A model generated the notes under the pieces. It was not told the DNA's origin. It saw only the letters and a program-made list of their open reading frames with translations, and did no database searches. The translations under genes and the position numbers were made by a program. Shown here one piece after another: positions 43,609-52,771 of a DNA stretch of 64,000 bases; within the stretch, counting starts at the first letter, position 1; each line of letters begins with the position of its first letter. The stretch comes from Roseiflexus sp034432635 (GTDB lineage: Bacteria > Chloroflexota > Chloroflexia > Chloroflexales > Roseiflexaceae), in the NCBI GenBank assembly GCA_034432635.1, contig DAOUBK010000080.1, forward strand, positions 62,001 through 126,000. The letters are read 5' to 3'.

Positions 43609-44433
43609 TCAGAAAATGGTTTGCTGCACCCCAATTGCATGCGCAATAGCGCGTATTTCTTCCGGTTGCAGCCCATCGGCAGGTTCACCGGCGCTCAGGT
43701 TGAGCGTCTCATAGCGGGCGCTGGTTTCCAGGTATTCAATCAGGTCAGCGGCGCGTTTCACCGAAACTTCGGATCGCGCCATAACCCCGTGTTTGCTCCA
43801 GATGACCAGGCGATGGTTTCGCAGCGCCTCCACTGTCGCTATCATCAGTTCCGTCGATCCGGGGATAATGAACGGCAACACGGCAACGCCCTGTGGGAAT
43901 GCCATAATCATCTCAGGTTGCCAGCGGAATAACCGACGGTTCAGTTCGATGGGATCGCGGTAACGCGGGATGTGGCTAAGATAGGTCAGATGCAGTGGTT
44001 GCGCGTGTACCAGCGCACTGTAGTTTGTGCCGGTGGCTGCGACCTGATCGTTATGCACGGCGAGGTGCGAGTTGAGTTCACTCGTAAGACGGGTAAACAG
44101 GCGCGTGGGCGCAGTGTATAGCCGGGCGTGCGCTCCATCTGGGGCAATCTGCACTACGCCGAGATTATCAGTCGGGTGGTCGTACATTTCGCGCAACCGC
44201 CTCCCCGAACCGGTGACCAGTACCACCCCTCCCGCCAGCGCCGGCGCTGCAACTGGCAGATCAATCTCCTCAACGAGCGGAAAGACCGGCTGAAACTCGA
44301 GTGACCAGCCGATATACACCGATATATTCCCGGCAGCGCCTTCACTGGCGCCAATGTCTGCCATCCGTCGTCCGGCTTCACCGATCCGCAGCATGACATC
44401 GTCCAGCGCAGGAAAAGGAGGGTCGAGTGGCAT
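43609..44433 (-). CDS. Class II aldolase family protein, rhamnulose-1-phosphate aldolase-like
   Basis: 274 residues from ATG 44433, with AAGGAG 10 nt upstream. GAAGNISVY near the N-terminus is the class II aldolase/adducin phosphate-binding segment. The later part (RWQPEMIMAFPQGVAVLPFIIPGS and LVIWSKHGVMA) resembles RhaD. The usual HxH zinc pair appears as VHAQPLHL, with Gln in the second position, so metal binding may differ. It may cleave a deoxy-ketose phosphate. It is first in the minus-strand run with the exonuclease and ligase (31-bp gap), though the metabolic link is unclear. Confidence 0.78.
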   Translation of the reverse strand: MPLDPPFPALDDVMLRIGEAGRRMADIGASEGAAGNISVYIGWSLEFQPVFPLVEEIDLPVAAPALAGGVVLVTGSGRRLREMYDHPTDNLGVVQIAPDGAHARLYTAPTRLFTRLTSELNSHLAVHNDQVAATGTNYSALVHAQPLHLTYLSHIPRYRDPIELNRRLFRWQPEMIMAFPQGVAVLPFIIPGSTELMIATVEALRNHRLVIWSKHGVMARSEVSVKRAADLIEYLETSARYETLNLSAGEPADGLQPEEIRAIAHAIGVQQTIF

Positions 44434-45043
44434 ATGGACATTTCTCCTTGCTTCTCCGATGAGCATTCGCAATGATAGGCGAGGCTCTGTGTGGCGTCAA
44501 TTATTCTGAATACTACGAGTTGGGATGGATGACACAAATAGGTACGAATGTTGACCAATACATCCGTGCCGATCTGCCGTATCGGTCCCGATCTGTGGAT
44601 CCGGACGCTACGCAGCATCATCGAAGCGCACGTGCAGCCGGAGCGCGAGCATCCATATCTTCCTTCATCCGCGCCTGCCCCTGGGAGCGCACTGGGAGCG
44701 CGCGCTTTGCCCTCACCCTCTGGCCCCTCTCCCGCGTTGCGGGAGAGGGGAGCAGCGGCCCGCGGTAGGGTGTTCCAATGCGGCAAGGGTTGCGTTGTCC
44801 CATATGTTCTGTCCGCTCTCAAATCTCTGGGAGCGCGGGCGTTCCTCCACCTCTGCGTGTAGCGCGCATATGTCGCCCCTGGGAGCGCGCTGGGAGCGCG
44901 CGCCCATCCCCGCCGGGAGCGCAGGCGTTTCCGAATGAAAGAGCGTCGAGATTCGCTGCAAAGTATGATATTATCGCTCGAACAGGCAAACACCCGGTAC
45001 GTTGTGAGCAATCGACCGGGTTCTTGAAGCGCAGCGTACGACA
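44434..45043. other. Intergenic region with repeats
   Basis: 610 bp between divergent genes, with no supported coding sequence. It holds a copy of the dispersed hairpin repeat (44700-44823) and several CTGGGAGCGC decamers (44681, 44692, 44827, 44879, 44890; a variant at 44913). A TATGAT (44964-44969) could be the -10 of the PfkB-type gene. Confidence 0.55.
44700..44823. repeat. Dispersed hairpin repeat, copy 3 (inverted orientation)
   Basis: Read on the minus strand it gives GAGCGGACAGAACATATG, then TTGCCGCATTGGAACACCCT, then CCCCTCTCCCGC / GCGGGAGAGGGG and GGTGAGGG, matching copy 1 in order. The right end TTCTGTCCGCTCTCAAA is at 44807-44823. The left inverse end is not clear. Confidence 0.55.
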
Positions 45044-45973
45044 ATGATCATCGCTATCGGCGATCTGGTATGGGATGTTCTGGTAAAGCCGGACGGACTG
45101 TTGCTTCCCGGCGGCGACACGACCGGCAGTATCAAACTCGTGCCGGGGGGATCGGCGGCAAACGTGGCTGCGTGGGTTGCACGCTGCGGCGTGCATGCCG
45201 GGTTCATCGGTGCACTGGGCGCCGATGTGTTCGGTGATCTCATCGCTGCCGACCTGCAATACGAGGGGGTCGAGACACATATTGTGCGCCTGCGCCACAG
45301 TGAAACCGGCGTGGTTCTGGCGCTGATCGACCGTGCCGGGCAGCGCAGTATGGTGACCAATCGTGGCGCCGATCATCAACTCATGCCGGAGATGACGCCG
45401 GAAGGCGTGTTGCGCTCGTGCAGTCACCTCCATGTTACTGCATGGTCGCTCTTCAGTGACCCGCCGCGCGCTGCCGCCCTGCACGCTGCACGTATCGCCA
45501 GTGCATCCGGCGCTACAATTTCGTTCGACCCCGCATCGTACCAGATCATCCGCGAGATCGGGCACGATCAGTTCGACCGGATTACTGCCGATCTGCCGGT
45601 GGATATTCTGTTCCCCAATCGCGACGAGGGGGAAGCGTTGACCGGTGAACGCGAGCCGCAGGCAATTGTGGTAGCGCTGCGCGAACGTTTCCCCGATGCG
45701 CTGGTGGCACTCAAACTGGATCGGGATGGATGTTTCGTCATGACGCATACCCTGAGAGCGCATATTCCTGGACAGATCATCGATACGCCGGTTGACACAA
45801 CCGGCGCCGGCGATGCCTTTGATGGCGCATTTCTGGCGCGTTATCTAACAACCGGTGACGCAGCCGGCGCTGCGCGTTTTGCCAACCGGATCGGGGCGTG
45901 GGTGGCACAGCGGAGCGGTGCGCGTCCACCGATCGACGACGAACTACGCCAGATTCTCAAGGGGAACGACTGA
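45044..45973 (+). CDS. PfkB family carbohydrate kinase
   Basis: 309 residues. The ribokinase-family signatures are VPGGSAANVAAWVARCG (~44-60) near the start and DTTGAGDAFDGAF (~246-258), which holds the catalytic Asp and the anion hole. The N-terminal substrate region (GDLVWDVLVKP) and the central NRDEGEALTG segment fit sugar kinases acting on ribose, fructose or 2-keto-3-deoxygluconate; the exact sugar is not clear. It should be a cytoplasmic ATP-dependent kinase. The prolyl oligopeptidase gene follows after 47 bp. Confidence 0.9.
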   Translation: MIIAIGDLVWDVLVKPDGLLLPGGDTTGSIKLVPGGSAANVAAWVARCGVHAGFIGALGADVFGDLIAADLQYEGVETHIVRLRHSETGVVLALIDRAGQRSMVTNRGADHQLMPEMTPEGVLRSCSHLHVTAWSLFSDPPRAAALHAARIASASGATISFDPASYQIIREIGHDQFDRITADLPVDILFPNRDEGEALTGEREPQAIVVALRERFPDALVALKLDRDGCFVMTHTLRAHIPGQIIDTPVDTTGAGDAFDGAFLARYLTTGDAAGAARFANRIGAWVAQRSGARPPIDDELRQILKGND

Positions 45974-46020
45974 CTGAACGTATGTCGTGACAGAATGCGA
46001 TACCATCATAAGGAAGGGTT

Positions 46021-48078
46021 ATGCCAGAACCTCCTGTTCCGCCAAAGCGACCACACATGGTTTCCATCCATGGTGACCGGTTGATCGACAACTACTTCTG
46101 GATGCGCGAACGCGACAATCCAGAGGTGATTGCCCATCTTGAAGCCGAAAACCGCTACACGGAAGAGATGACGGCGCATACTGCCGGGCTGCGTGAACGC
46201 CTGTACCGCGAGATGTGCAGCAGATTGCGCGAGGAGGATGAAAGCGTTCCTGAACGCTACGGACCCTTCATGTACTACACGCGCACTCAGGCGGGGCGAC
46301 AATATCCGCTTGTGTGCCGTCGTCCCCTTCACGACGCGCAGGAAGAGATCCTTCTCGATATCAACACACTAGCGGAAGGACACGCCTTCACCCGTATCGG
46401 AGTCTTTCAACCAACGCACGACGGACGTCGGCTCGCCTGGTCAGTCGATGTGAATGGATCGGAAGCGTACACACTTTTCATCAAAGATCTGGTGACCGGC
46501 GCGCTGCTGGATCGTCCGATTCCCAACACCTACTACGGTATCGCCTGGAGCAGAGATGGACAGCACCTGTTTTACACGACCCTCGACGATGCCAGACGTC
46601 CCTATCGCGTCTACCGCCACGAGATCGGGAGCGATCCGGAAGTGGACACACTGGTGTACGAGGAGACGGATCCCCTCTTTCACGTCGATGTTTCCCTGAC
46701 CCGCAGCCGGGCATACATTGTTGTCACATCACACAGCAACACAACTTCGGAAGTGCGTGTGATCCCGGCTGATGAACCAGTACGCACATCGCGCATACTT
46801 CTGCCACGCCGCCATCGGGTTGAGTATACGGCGCATCATCACAGTAACCATTTCTACTTCCTGACAAACGACCATGCGCTGAACTTTCGCGTCTTACGCG
46901 CCCCGGTCGATGATGTGCGTCCGGAGCGGATGGAAGAGGTCATCCCGCACCGCGACGATGTGATGATCGATGCAATCGATCTCTTCGCCGATCATCTGGT
47001 GGCATACGAACGTGCCGATGCCCGGGAGCGCGTCGAGATCGTCGATCTGCGTACTGGCGAAGCACACCTGCTGTCATTCCCGGAGCAGGTCTACACCCTG
47101 CAACCGTGGGACAGAGACGCGCTGTGGGAACCAAACCTGGAGTTCGATACGACTGTTCTGCGGCTTCACTATATGTCGCTCACTCAGCCGCGCACTGTCT
47201 ACGACTACGATATGGTCTCGCAGGTGCTGCGGTTCGTGAAGAGCGACGTCATCCCTGACTACGATCCGTCGCACTACCGGAGCGAACGTCTGTGGGCGAC
47301 TGCGAGCGATGGCGTTCGTATACCGATCTCCATCGTCTATCGCGCCGATGTGACCCGTCTGGCGCCACTGCTGCTCTACGGCTACGGGTCGTATGGTGCT
47401 ACCGCCGCCCCGCGTTTCTCGCTCGAACGGATCAGCCTGCTGGAGCGCGGCGTTATCTTTGCAATCGCCCACGTTCGCGGCGGCGGAGAACTGGGACGCG
47501 CATGGTACGAAGCTGGCAAGATGTTGAACAAGCGCAACACCTTCACCGATTTCATTGCCTGTGCTGAACATCTGATTGCCGGAGGATACACCACCCCAGA
47601 ACAACTTGCGATCATGGGACGCAGCGCCGGCGGCCTGCTGGTGGGTGCAGTCACAACGATGCGACCAGACCTGATGAAGTGCGTGATCGCCGATGTCCCG
47701 TTTGTCGATGTGGTCAACACCATGCTCGATCCGTCGATCCCACTGACGGCAATCGAGTTCGAAGAGTGGGGAAATCCGGCGATTGTAGAACAGTACGCAT
47801 ATATGAAATCGTACTCCCCCTACGACAATACGACGCCGCGTGCATACCCGGCAATCCTGGCGACCGCCGGTTTGTACGATCCGCGTGTACAGTACTGGGA
47901 ACCCGCCAAATGGGTCGCAAAACTACGCGAGGTCAAAACCAGCGATGCACCCGTGTTGCTGAAGACTGAAATGACCGCTGGGCATGCCGGTCCTTCCGGT
48001 CGCTATGATCGCTTGCGCGATACAGCCTTCGAGTATGCGTTTCTTCTCGACCGCCTGGGAGTGCTATCAGCGCCCTGA
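46021..48078 (+). CDS. Prolyl oligopeptidase family protein (S9A, oligopeptidase B-like)
   Basis: 685 residues, a normal length for oligopeptidase B. The N-terminal half (~60-400) is the seven-bladed propeller lid. The C-terminal alpha/beta-hydrolase has GSYGATAAPRFS, the oxyanion-side region FAIAHVRGGGELGR, the nucleophile in GRSAGGLLVGA (~538), the Asp in TAGLYDPRVQYWEP (~623) and the His in TAGHAGPSGRYD (~660). No signal peptide is seen, so it is a cytoplasmic peptidase that cuts short peptides, probably after basic residues. AAGGAAGG precedes the ATG. Confidence 0.93.
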   Translation: MPEPPVPPKRPHMVSIHGDRLIDNYFWMRERDNPEVIAHLEAENRYTEEMTAHTAGLRERLYREMCSRLREEDESVPERYGPFMYYTRTQAGRQYPLVCRRPLHDAQEEILLDINTLAEGHAFTRIGVFQPTHDGRRLAWSVDVNGSEAYTLFIKDLVTGALLDRPIPNTYYGIAWSRDGQHLFYTTLDDARRPYRVYRHEIGSDPEVDTLVYEETDPLFHVDVSLTRSRAYIVVTSHSNTTSEVRVIPADEPVRTSRILLPRRHRVEYTAHHHSNHFYFLTNDHALNFRVLRAPVDDVRPERMEEVIPHRDDVMIDAIDLFADHLVAYERADARERVEIVDLRTGEAHLLSFPEQVYTLQPWDRDALWEPNLEFDTTVLRLHYMSLTQPRTVYDYDMVSQVLRFVKSDVIPDYDPSHYRSERLWATASDGVRIPISIVYRADVTRLAPLLLYGYGSYGATAAPRFSLERISLLERGVIFAIAHVRGGGELGRAWYEAGKMLNKRNTFTDFIACAEHLIAGGYTTPEQLAIMGRSAGGLLVGAVTTMRPDLMKCVIADVPFVDVVNTMLDPSIPLTAIEFEEWGNPAIVEQYAYMKSYSPYDNTTPRAYPAILATAGLYDPRVQYWEPAKWVAKLREVKTSDAPVLLKTEMTAGHAGPSGRYDRLRDTAFEYAFLLDRLGVLSAP

Positions 48079-48164
48079 ATGCAGAGGTTCAGAACGGAAT
48101 GCGCTGCGCGGTTGGGCGCATAAGAAGGCGAACGGAGCGTCCATCTATTCTCAACTATCTTGAG

Positions 48165-48200
48165 TCAGCAAAGAAAAGAGGCGCTGCAACGCAGCGCCTC
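48165..48200 (-). terminator. Rho-independent terminator after the DUF4397 gene
   Basis: GAGGCGCTGC (48178-48187) and GCAGCGCCTC (48191-48200) are perfect 10-bp inverse arms with a 3-nt loop. On the minus strand the stem is followed by TTTTCTTT. It lies 17 bp after the stop of the DUF4397 gene. Confidence 0.85.
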
Positions 48201-48216
48201 GCTCAACACGCGCGTT

Positions 48217-48939
48217 CTACTGCCGAACGCGCAGTTCGATCAGTGTGAATGTGTTCTTGCGGATCGACCCGACTGCATGGTAGATCACCGTCTCACCCGG
48301 ACGCGCCTTCACACTGCCCACGCGAACCGGATCGGTCGTGCCTGCCAGAGCAAACTGCACGCGGAAGCGCGTGTTGACCGGCAGTTCGGCTGCCACCTGA
48401 TCGCCGTTGGCGACGTTCGGGATCACTGCCAGAGCGGCAGGCGACGAGAACGTCTTGACGATCAGGTCAACGGGGGGCAGCGGCGCCGTGTGGCGCGCCA
48501 CAATCCGACCATTCCCAGAGCTTACTGGCGTCACATCATTCATGAACTTCGATGCTGTTGGAGCGCCCCCTTCGGTCAGATGCGCGACGATCGTCGCATT
48601 CTCGCCAGCCGCAAACGGAACTGTTGCAGCAACCGCGACCGGACCGCTGCACGGGGGTGTGGACAGCGAGGGCGAGAGATGGATCTTGATGTCGTATGAA
48701 CCGGCAGGTAGCTCGATTGGACCAACGGTGTTGGTGTACTTGAAGCGCGTCAATGCGCATGCTCCATTCACCGACACATCGACTGGCAGGCTTGGCTGGA
48801 GCCCGAGATCGTGGCCCGGAATACCATGGACGACATACACCTTTGCACTGCCTGCTGCCTGCGCAGGGGCGAGTGAGATGAGCAAAGCAAGCGCGACTGC
48901 GACGAGTGCAACGAGCATGATGAACGATCGGCGAATCAC
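48217..48939 (-). CDS. Secreted DUF4397 domain protein
   Basis: 240 residues from GTG 48939; GGAG lies 11 nt upstream. A signal peptide (IRRSFIMLVALVAVALALL...APAQA) is followed at ~35 by SAKVYVVHGIPG, the start of a DUF4397 domain. The domain runs through SVNGACALTRFKY, IELPAGSYDIKIH and the repeated IVKTF segment to ~150. DUF4397 proteins are exported beta-sandwich proteins of unknown function. It has its own terminator and probably a -10 box at 49009-49014. Confidence 0.85.
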   Translation of the reverse strand: MIRRSFIMLVALVAVALALLISLAPAQAAGSAKVYVVHGIPGHDLGLQPSLPVDVSVNGACALTRFKYTNTVGPIELPAGSYDIKIHLSPSLSTPPCSGPVAVAATVPFAAGENATIVAHLTEGGAPTASKFMNDVTPVSSGNGRIVARHTAPLPPVDLIVKTFSSPAALAVIPNVANGDQVAAELPVNTRFRVQFALAGTTDPVRVGSVKARPGETVIYHAVGSIRKNTFTLIELRVRQ

Positions 48940-49008
48940 GTTGGGTGTTCTCCCTTTCTTTCTTCCTTCTTCACTTCGATTGCCTGGAGACGCAAACGCT
49001 TGCTGTTG

Positions 49009-49014
49009 ATTATA
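49009..49014 (-). promoter_or_regulatory. -10 box of the DUF4397 gene
   Basis: TATAAT on the minus strand, 70 bp before GTG 48939. The -35 region is not conserved. Confidence 0.4.
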
Positions 49015-49068
49015 CGTAGGCGCTTCCAAAATGGATGTCTCCGAGTCATCATTACTTTTTATTCATGT

Positions 49069-49087
49069 TATACTTTTGTGCTATACT
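49069..49087 (+). promoter_or_regulatory. Paired TATACT boxes before the short HTH gene
   Basis: TATACT occurs at 49069-49074 and again at 49082-49087, 13 bp apart, in an AT-rich stretch. Either could be the -10. The distance to the ATG at 49123 is 35-48 bp. No clear -35 is seen. Confidence 0.4.
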
Positions 49088-49122
49088 CTAGCCTGTGATG
49101 TAGCCTGCTGAAAGGAAGGACC

Positions 49123-49533
49123 ATGACACAACGACGCGGCGGCATCAAACGCAGTTCACAACTGACATTCCGACGACGCCTGTTCATCGCGCGCCTGTTG
49201 CTGCGGGGCCCGGCATCGATCGAAGACCTGATCACAGCCGTGCAGCAAGAACTTGGCGCCGAAGGATACCCATCGGCAGCCGTTGCGGCTCTCAAGCACG
49301 ACCTCGACGCACTCAAGTCGTCCTATGGCTGTCGGATCAGTTTCAATCGTGAAGCAGGCGGCTACGTGCTGGAAGACCTCGGCACGCTGGCATTGCTGAA
49401 AGGATCAGAACCGGTTCGTGAGGCGATCCATATAGTCAAAGCGCATTTTCCTGCCGACTCTTCGGAGGCAGGCGTCGCCCACGTGCATAAGACCCTGGAT
49501 TATCTTCGTCTGCTGGCAGCCCTTGAACCATAG
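49123..49533 (+). CDS. Short HTH protein resembling the N-terminus of WYL-type regulators
   Basis: 136 residues, with AAGGAAGGA about 5 nt before the ATG. The basic N-terminus leads to a winged helix (FIARLLLRGPASIEDLITAVQQEL...AVAALKHDLDALKSSYGCRISF..GGYVLED, ~20-85), as in DeoR/WYL-type regulators. A WYL ligand domain would follow in those, but here only ~50 residues remain (LLKGSEPVREAIHIVK). It could be a complete small regulator or a truncated one; no WYL remnant is visible in the next 150 bp. Probable DNA-binding protein of unknown target. Confidence 0.65.
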   Translation: MTQRRGGIKRSSQLTFRRRLFIARLLLRGPASIEDLITAVQQELGAEGYPSAAVAALKHDLDALKSSYGCRISFNREAGGYVLEDLGTLALLKGSEPVREAIHIVKAHFPADSSEAGVAHVHKTLDYLRLLAALEP

Positions 49534-49679
49534 GGTGTCACAGACTGCGGCGCCAAACTGAATGCGTTCCGGTGACGAAAGAGCGTTGGTTCTCGACCCA
49601 GACGAGTTGTGTCGCACGACTGACCATGGCGACAGTCCGGTTGCCTCGTCTGGGTCGATGTATGTACCGGAGGACGTTA

Positions 49680-52181
49680 ATGCGGCAGATCATGCTTTCC
49701 AGTGGCTGGCACCTCAGGCAGCGCGATCCATCGCGTGATCTCGCCTCACAGATCGATGAGGAGGAGGGATGGATACCGGCAACTGTCCCCGGCGTCGTGC
49801 ATCACGACCTGATCGCCGCCGGCTTGTTGCCCGATCCCTTCGAGGGGCTGAATGAACGTGCGGCACAGTGGGTCGGTGAAGTCGACTGGTTGTACCGCTG
49901 CGATGTCGAGATTGCCGATGCTCTTGCACCCGACGAAACGGCGATGCTCTGCTTCGATGGACTCGACACCTTCGCGAAGGTCTGGCTCGACGATGTCATG
50001 GTGCTGTCCAGCGATAATATGTTCGTACCACGCCGCATCGAGGTGACGCGCTTGATCCACACCAGTCGCAATCGGTTGATCGTGCTGTTCGAGTCGGCTC
50101 TGCGGCGCGGGCGGGCGCGTGAAGCCGAAGGTGGCGTGCTGCCGCTCTGGAATGGTGATAGCAGCCGCCTCTATGTGCGCAAGGCGCAGTACCACTATGG
50201 TTGGGACTGGGGTCCAACCCTGCTTACCGCCGGTCCCTGGCGTCCGGTTCGCCTGGAAGTGTTCAGTGCCCGGATTGCCGACATCCATTGCCCGGTCGAG
50301 GTTGCACCCGATCTCCGGATTGCGACGATTCCAGTGCAGATCCTCGTCGAAGCAGGGAGCGCGATTGCGCGCAATGCACAGGAACTGGCACTCTTCTTCG
50401 CCAGCATGACGGTCCAGGTCGATCTCTTCGATCCTGATGGTGCGCCGGCCGCCTCTATCACCCTGCCGGTCGTCGATGGCAGGAGCAACACCGATCTGAT
50501 CGTTTTTGCGCCGCGCCTCTGGTGGCCTAACGGTTATGGCGACCAGCCGCTGTATCACCTGGTTGTTGCGCTCCAGCGCAATGGTGACATACTCGACCGG
50601 CGAGAATTGCGTCTTGGTCTGCGACGGTTACGCCTGGTGCAGGACCCGCTCGAAGGCGAACCCGGTGCCACCTTCCTGTTCGAGATCAACAATGTGCCGA
50701 TCTTCTGTGGTGGAGCGAACTGGATCCCCGCCGACAGTTTCGTGACGCGCATCACACCGGAGCGCTATCGCGTCTGGTGTGAGCAAGCCGCTGCGGCGAA
50801 CATGGTCATGCTGCGTGTCTGGGGCGGCGGCATCTATGAGCACGACGCGTTCTACGATGCCTGTGACGAGTTAGGGTTGTTGGTATGGCAGGATTTCATG
50901 TTTGCCTGCGGCATCTATCCCGCTCCCGGATGGTTGCGCGACAGTGTACGCGCCGAAGCGGAAGCGCAGGTGCGTCGTCTGCGGCATCATTCGTGTCTGG
51001 TGCTCTGGTGCGGTAACAACGAAGATTATCAGATAGCGGCTGCTACCGGTCGCTATGATCCCAACCTTACCCCCGAAGAGAATGCTAACCGCTTCCCTGC
51101 ACGGGTGCTGTACGAGCGTCTGCTGCCTGCCATCTGTGCCGATCTCGATCCAACCCGTCCCTACTGGCCCGGAAGTCCGTATGGTGGCGCGGATGGCAAC
51201 GATCAGACCTTCGGCGACCGGCATACCTGGGAGATCTGGCACGGACCGGTTGCGCCGTACCAGGAATATGCAACCTACCACGGGCGCTTCGTCAGCGAAT
51301 TCGGGATGCAGGCGTTTCCCGATCGCGCGACCATCGAGGCCTGTGCGCCACCTGCCGAACGCTACCCGCAGAGTCGAACGCTCGATCATCACAATAAAGC
51401 CACCGACGCTCCGCGCCGCCTGGCGGTTTATCTGAACGACAATGTCCGCATTCCGCCTGACCTGGATGGGTATATCTACGCCACGCAACTGGTGCAGGCG
51501 GAGGCGCTGGCGACGGCAATCCGCGCCTGGCGACGGCGGTGGGGTGGCCCGGGACGCTACGCAACCGCGGGTGCGCTGGTCTGGCAACTCAACGATTGCT
51601 GGCCCGTCATTAGCTGGTCGATGATCGATTACTATCTGCGCCCCAAACCATCGTTCTACGCTGTGCGCCGGGCGCTCGCACCGATCGCTCCCGGTCTGTC
51701 GCGCGCTGCCGATAGTGTTGAACTGTGGGTGGTGAATGGAACCACTGCAGCAGCGGACGTCGAGGTGGAACTGCGCACCTGGACCCTCAGCGGCGATCTG
51801 GTGGCGCTCGAAAAATTGAGCGTCGCACTTCTTCCCAATCGCACGACCGAACTGGGGCAGTTTGGTTTCGACCCTGGATCTGCGCTCATTTTCGAGGCAC
51901 GCCTGATTGTAAATGACGGGATCGTGGCGCGTGCCTCGCTCTGGCCCGAACCGTTCAAGTATCTGTCCCTCCCCGATCCGGTGATTGTGCTCGACCTGGC
52001 GCCTGGCGATTATCTGCACCTGCGCGCTGCGCGTCCTGCCAAAGGGGTCGTGCTCTCTGCCGGCGATGGCGTTGCCTGGAGTGATAATTATCTCGATCTG
52101 ATGCCCGGCGATGAACAGGTGATCCATGCTGGCGGTCTCGGCGAACGACCGGTCAGTGTGCGCTGGCTGGGAATGATGTGA
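49680..52181 (+). CDS. Glycoside hydrolase family 2 protein, beta-mannosidase-like
   Basis: 833 residues from ATG 49680, with GGAGG 6 nt upstream. An N-terminal sugar-binding jelly roll (~1-180) is followed by an immunoglobulin-like domain (~195-300) and a TIM barrel. The acid/base Glu is in LVLWCGNNEDYQ (~446), and the nucleophile Glu is in FVSEFGMQAFP (~540). WGGGIYEHDAFYDACDELGLLVWQDF is characteristic of beta-mannosidases. No signal peptide is seen, so it probably acts inside on imported manno-oligosaccharides. A second GH2 gene lies at 58153. Confidence 0.92.
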   Translation: MRQIMLSSGWHLRQRDPSRDLASQIDEEEGWIPATVPGVVHHDLIAAGLLPDPFEGLNERAAQWVGEVDWLYRCDVEIADALAPDETAMLCFDGLDTFAKVWLDDVMVLSSDNMFVPRRIEVTRLIHTSRNRLIVLFESALRRGRAREAEGGVLPLWNGDSSRLYVRKAQYHYGWDWGPTLLTAGPWRPVRLEVFSARIADIHCPVEVAPDLRIATIPVQILVEAGSAIARNAQELALFFASMTVQVDLFDPDGAPAASITLPVVDGRSNTDLIVFAPRLWWPNGYGDQPLYHLVVALQRNGDILDRRELRLGLRRLRLVQDPLEGEPGATFLFEINNVPIFCGGANWIPADSFVTRITPERYRVWCEQAAAANMVMLRVWGGGIYEHDAFYDACDELGLLVWQDFMFACGIYPAPGWLRDSVRAEAEAQVRRLRHHSCLVLWCGNNEDYQIAAATGRYDPNLTPEENANRFPARVLYERLLPAICADLDPTRPYWPGSPYGGADGNDQTFGDRHTWEIWHGPVAPYQEYATYHGRFVSEFGMQAFPDRATIEACAPPAERYPQSRTLDHHNKATDAPRRLAVYLNDNVRIPPDLDGYIYATQLVQAEALATAIRAWRRRWGGPGRYATAGALVWQLNDCWPVISWSMIDYYLRPKPSFYAVRRALAPIAPGLSRAADSVELWVVNGTTAAADVEVELRTWTLSGDLVALEKLSVALLPNRTTELGQFGFDPGSALIFEARLIVNDGIVARASLWPEPFKYLSLPDPVIVLDLAPGDYLHLRAARPAKGVVLSAGDGVAWSDNYLDLMPGDEQVIHAGGLGERPVSVRWLGMM

Positions 52182-52771
52182 CGGGGCAGGGTGCGCTGCC
52201 GGCTTGAGTTCATCGCACATGCCGGAGCGGGCGCGCGAAGCCGCCCTCAACTGTAGCTGTGGGAGTGCGCAACCGTCTTTCGGTAAAGTGACCGGTGTCG
52301 GACAGCGTGGCACTTTGCTACTTGAGGCGTGTGGCTCGACCGGGGCTTTGCTGAAGTTGCCAGGGATTGCGGTGCCGCGACGCGGTGTGGTTTTCGTCGC
52401 GCCCTTTCAGTCGCACGCAGGGTCGCTGGCGATTGGCTGATGAGCGCTGGCAGATCGCCGGCTACGCCAGGACTTCTGGGCAGATGTGCATCGGATGTAT
52501 CCCTGGCCTGGCATTTGCACTGTAGCACTTCTCAGATCAGGTTGGACATATCGCACAGGCTCGAACACTCCACCGGAAGCGTGTAATCCTTACGACACGG
52601 CAAGCGCCGGGTCTGATCTTTCTGTGCGGATACGGCTCAGCAGTGCGTATTTCCTGGACGAGAAGCACGACTCCTGTGTGATATAATGGAACATATGAGC
52701 GTAACCGGCTCTCAGGTCAGCATCACTTAGGTTGATCGAATCGCTGTTCAGTGCAAGTCAGGCGGTGCAGT
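52182..52771. other. Intergenic region before radA
   Basis: 590 bp. The open frames are short, Cys- and Arg-rich and without ribosome sites, so no gene is called. Weak short inverted repeats occur (GGCGAT...ATCGCC near 52430-52460). The radA promoter is near its right end. Confidence 0.5.
52682..52687 (+). promoter_or_regulatory. -10 box of radA
   Basis: TATAAT in TGTGATATAATGG. Transcription would start near 52694, about 78 nt before the GTG at 52772. No good -35 is seen. Confidence 0.45.

Noticed and set aside
44154..45044. 296-codon minus-strand frame
   Set aside because: It runs through the hairpin repeat and antisense of other repeats into the aldolase gene; not protein-like.
50871..52313. 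480-codon minus-strand frame
   Set aside because: Antisense to the beta-mannosidase gene, no motif, no ribosome site.
52204..52440. 78-codon frame before radA
   Set aside because: No ribosome site or recognisable motif; composition like translated non-coding GC-rich DNA.
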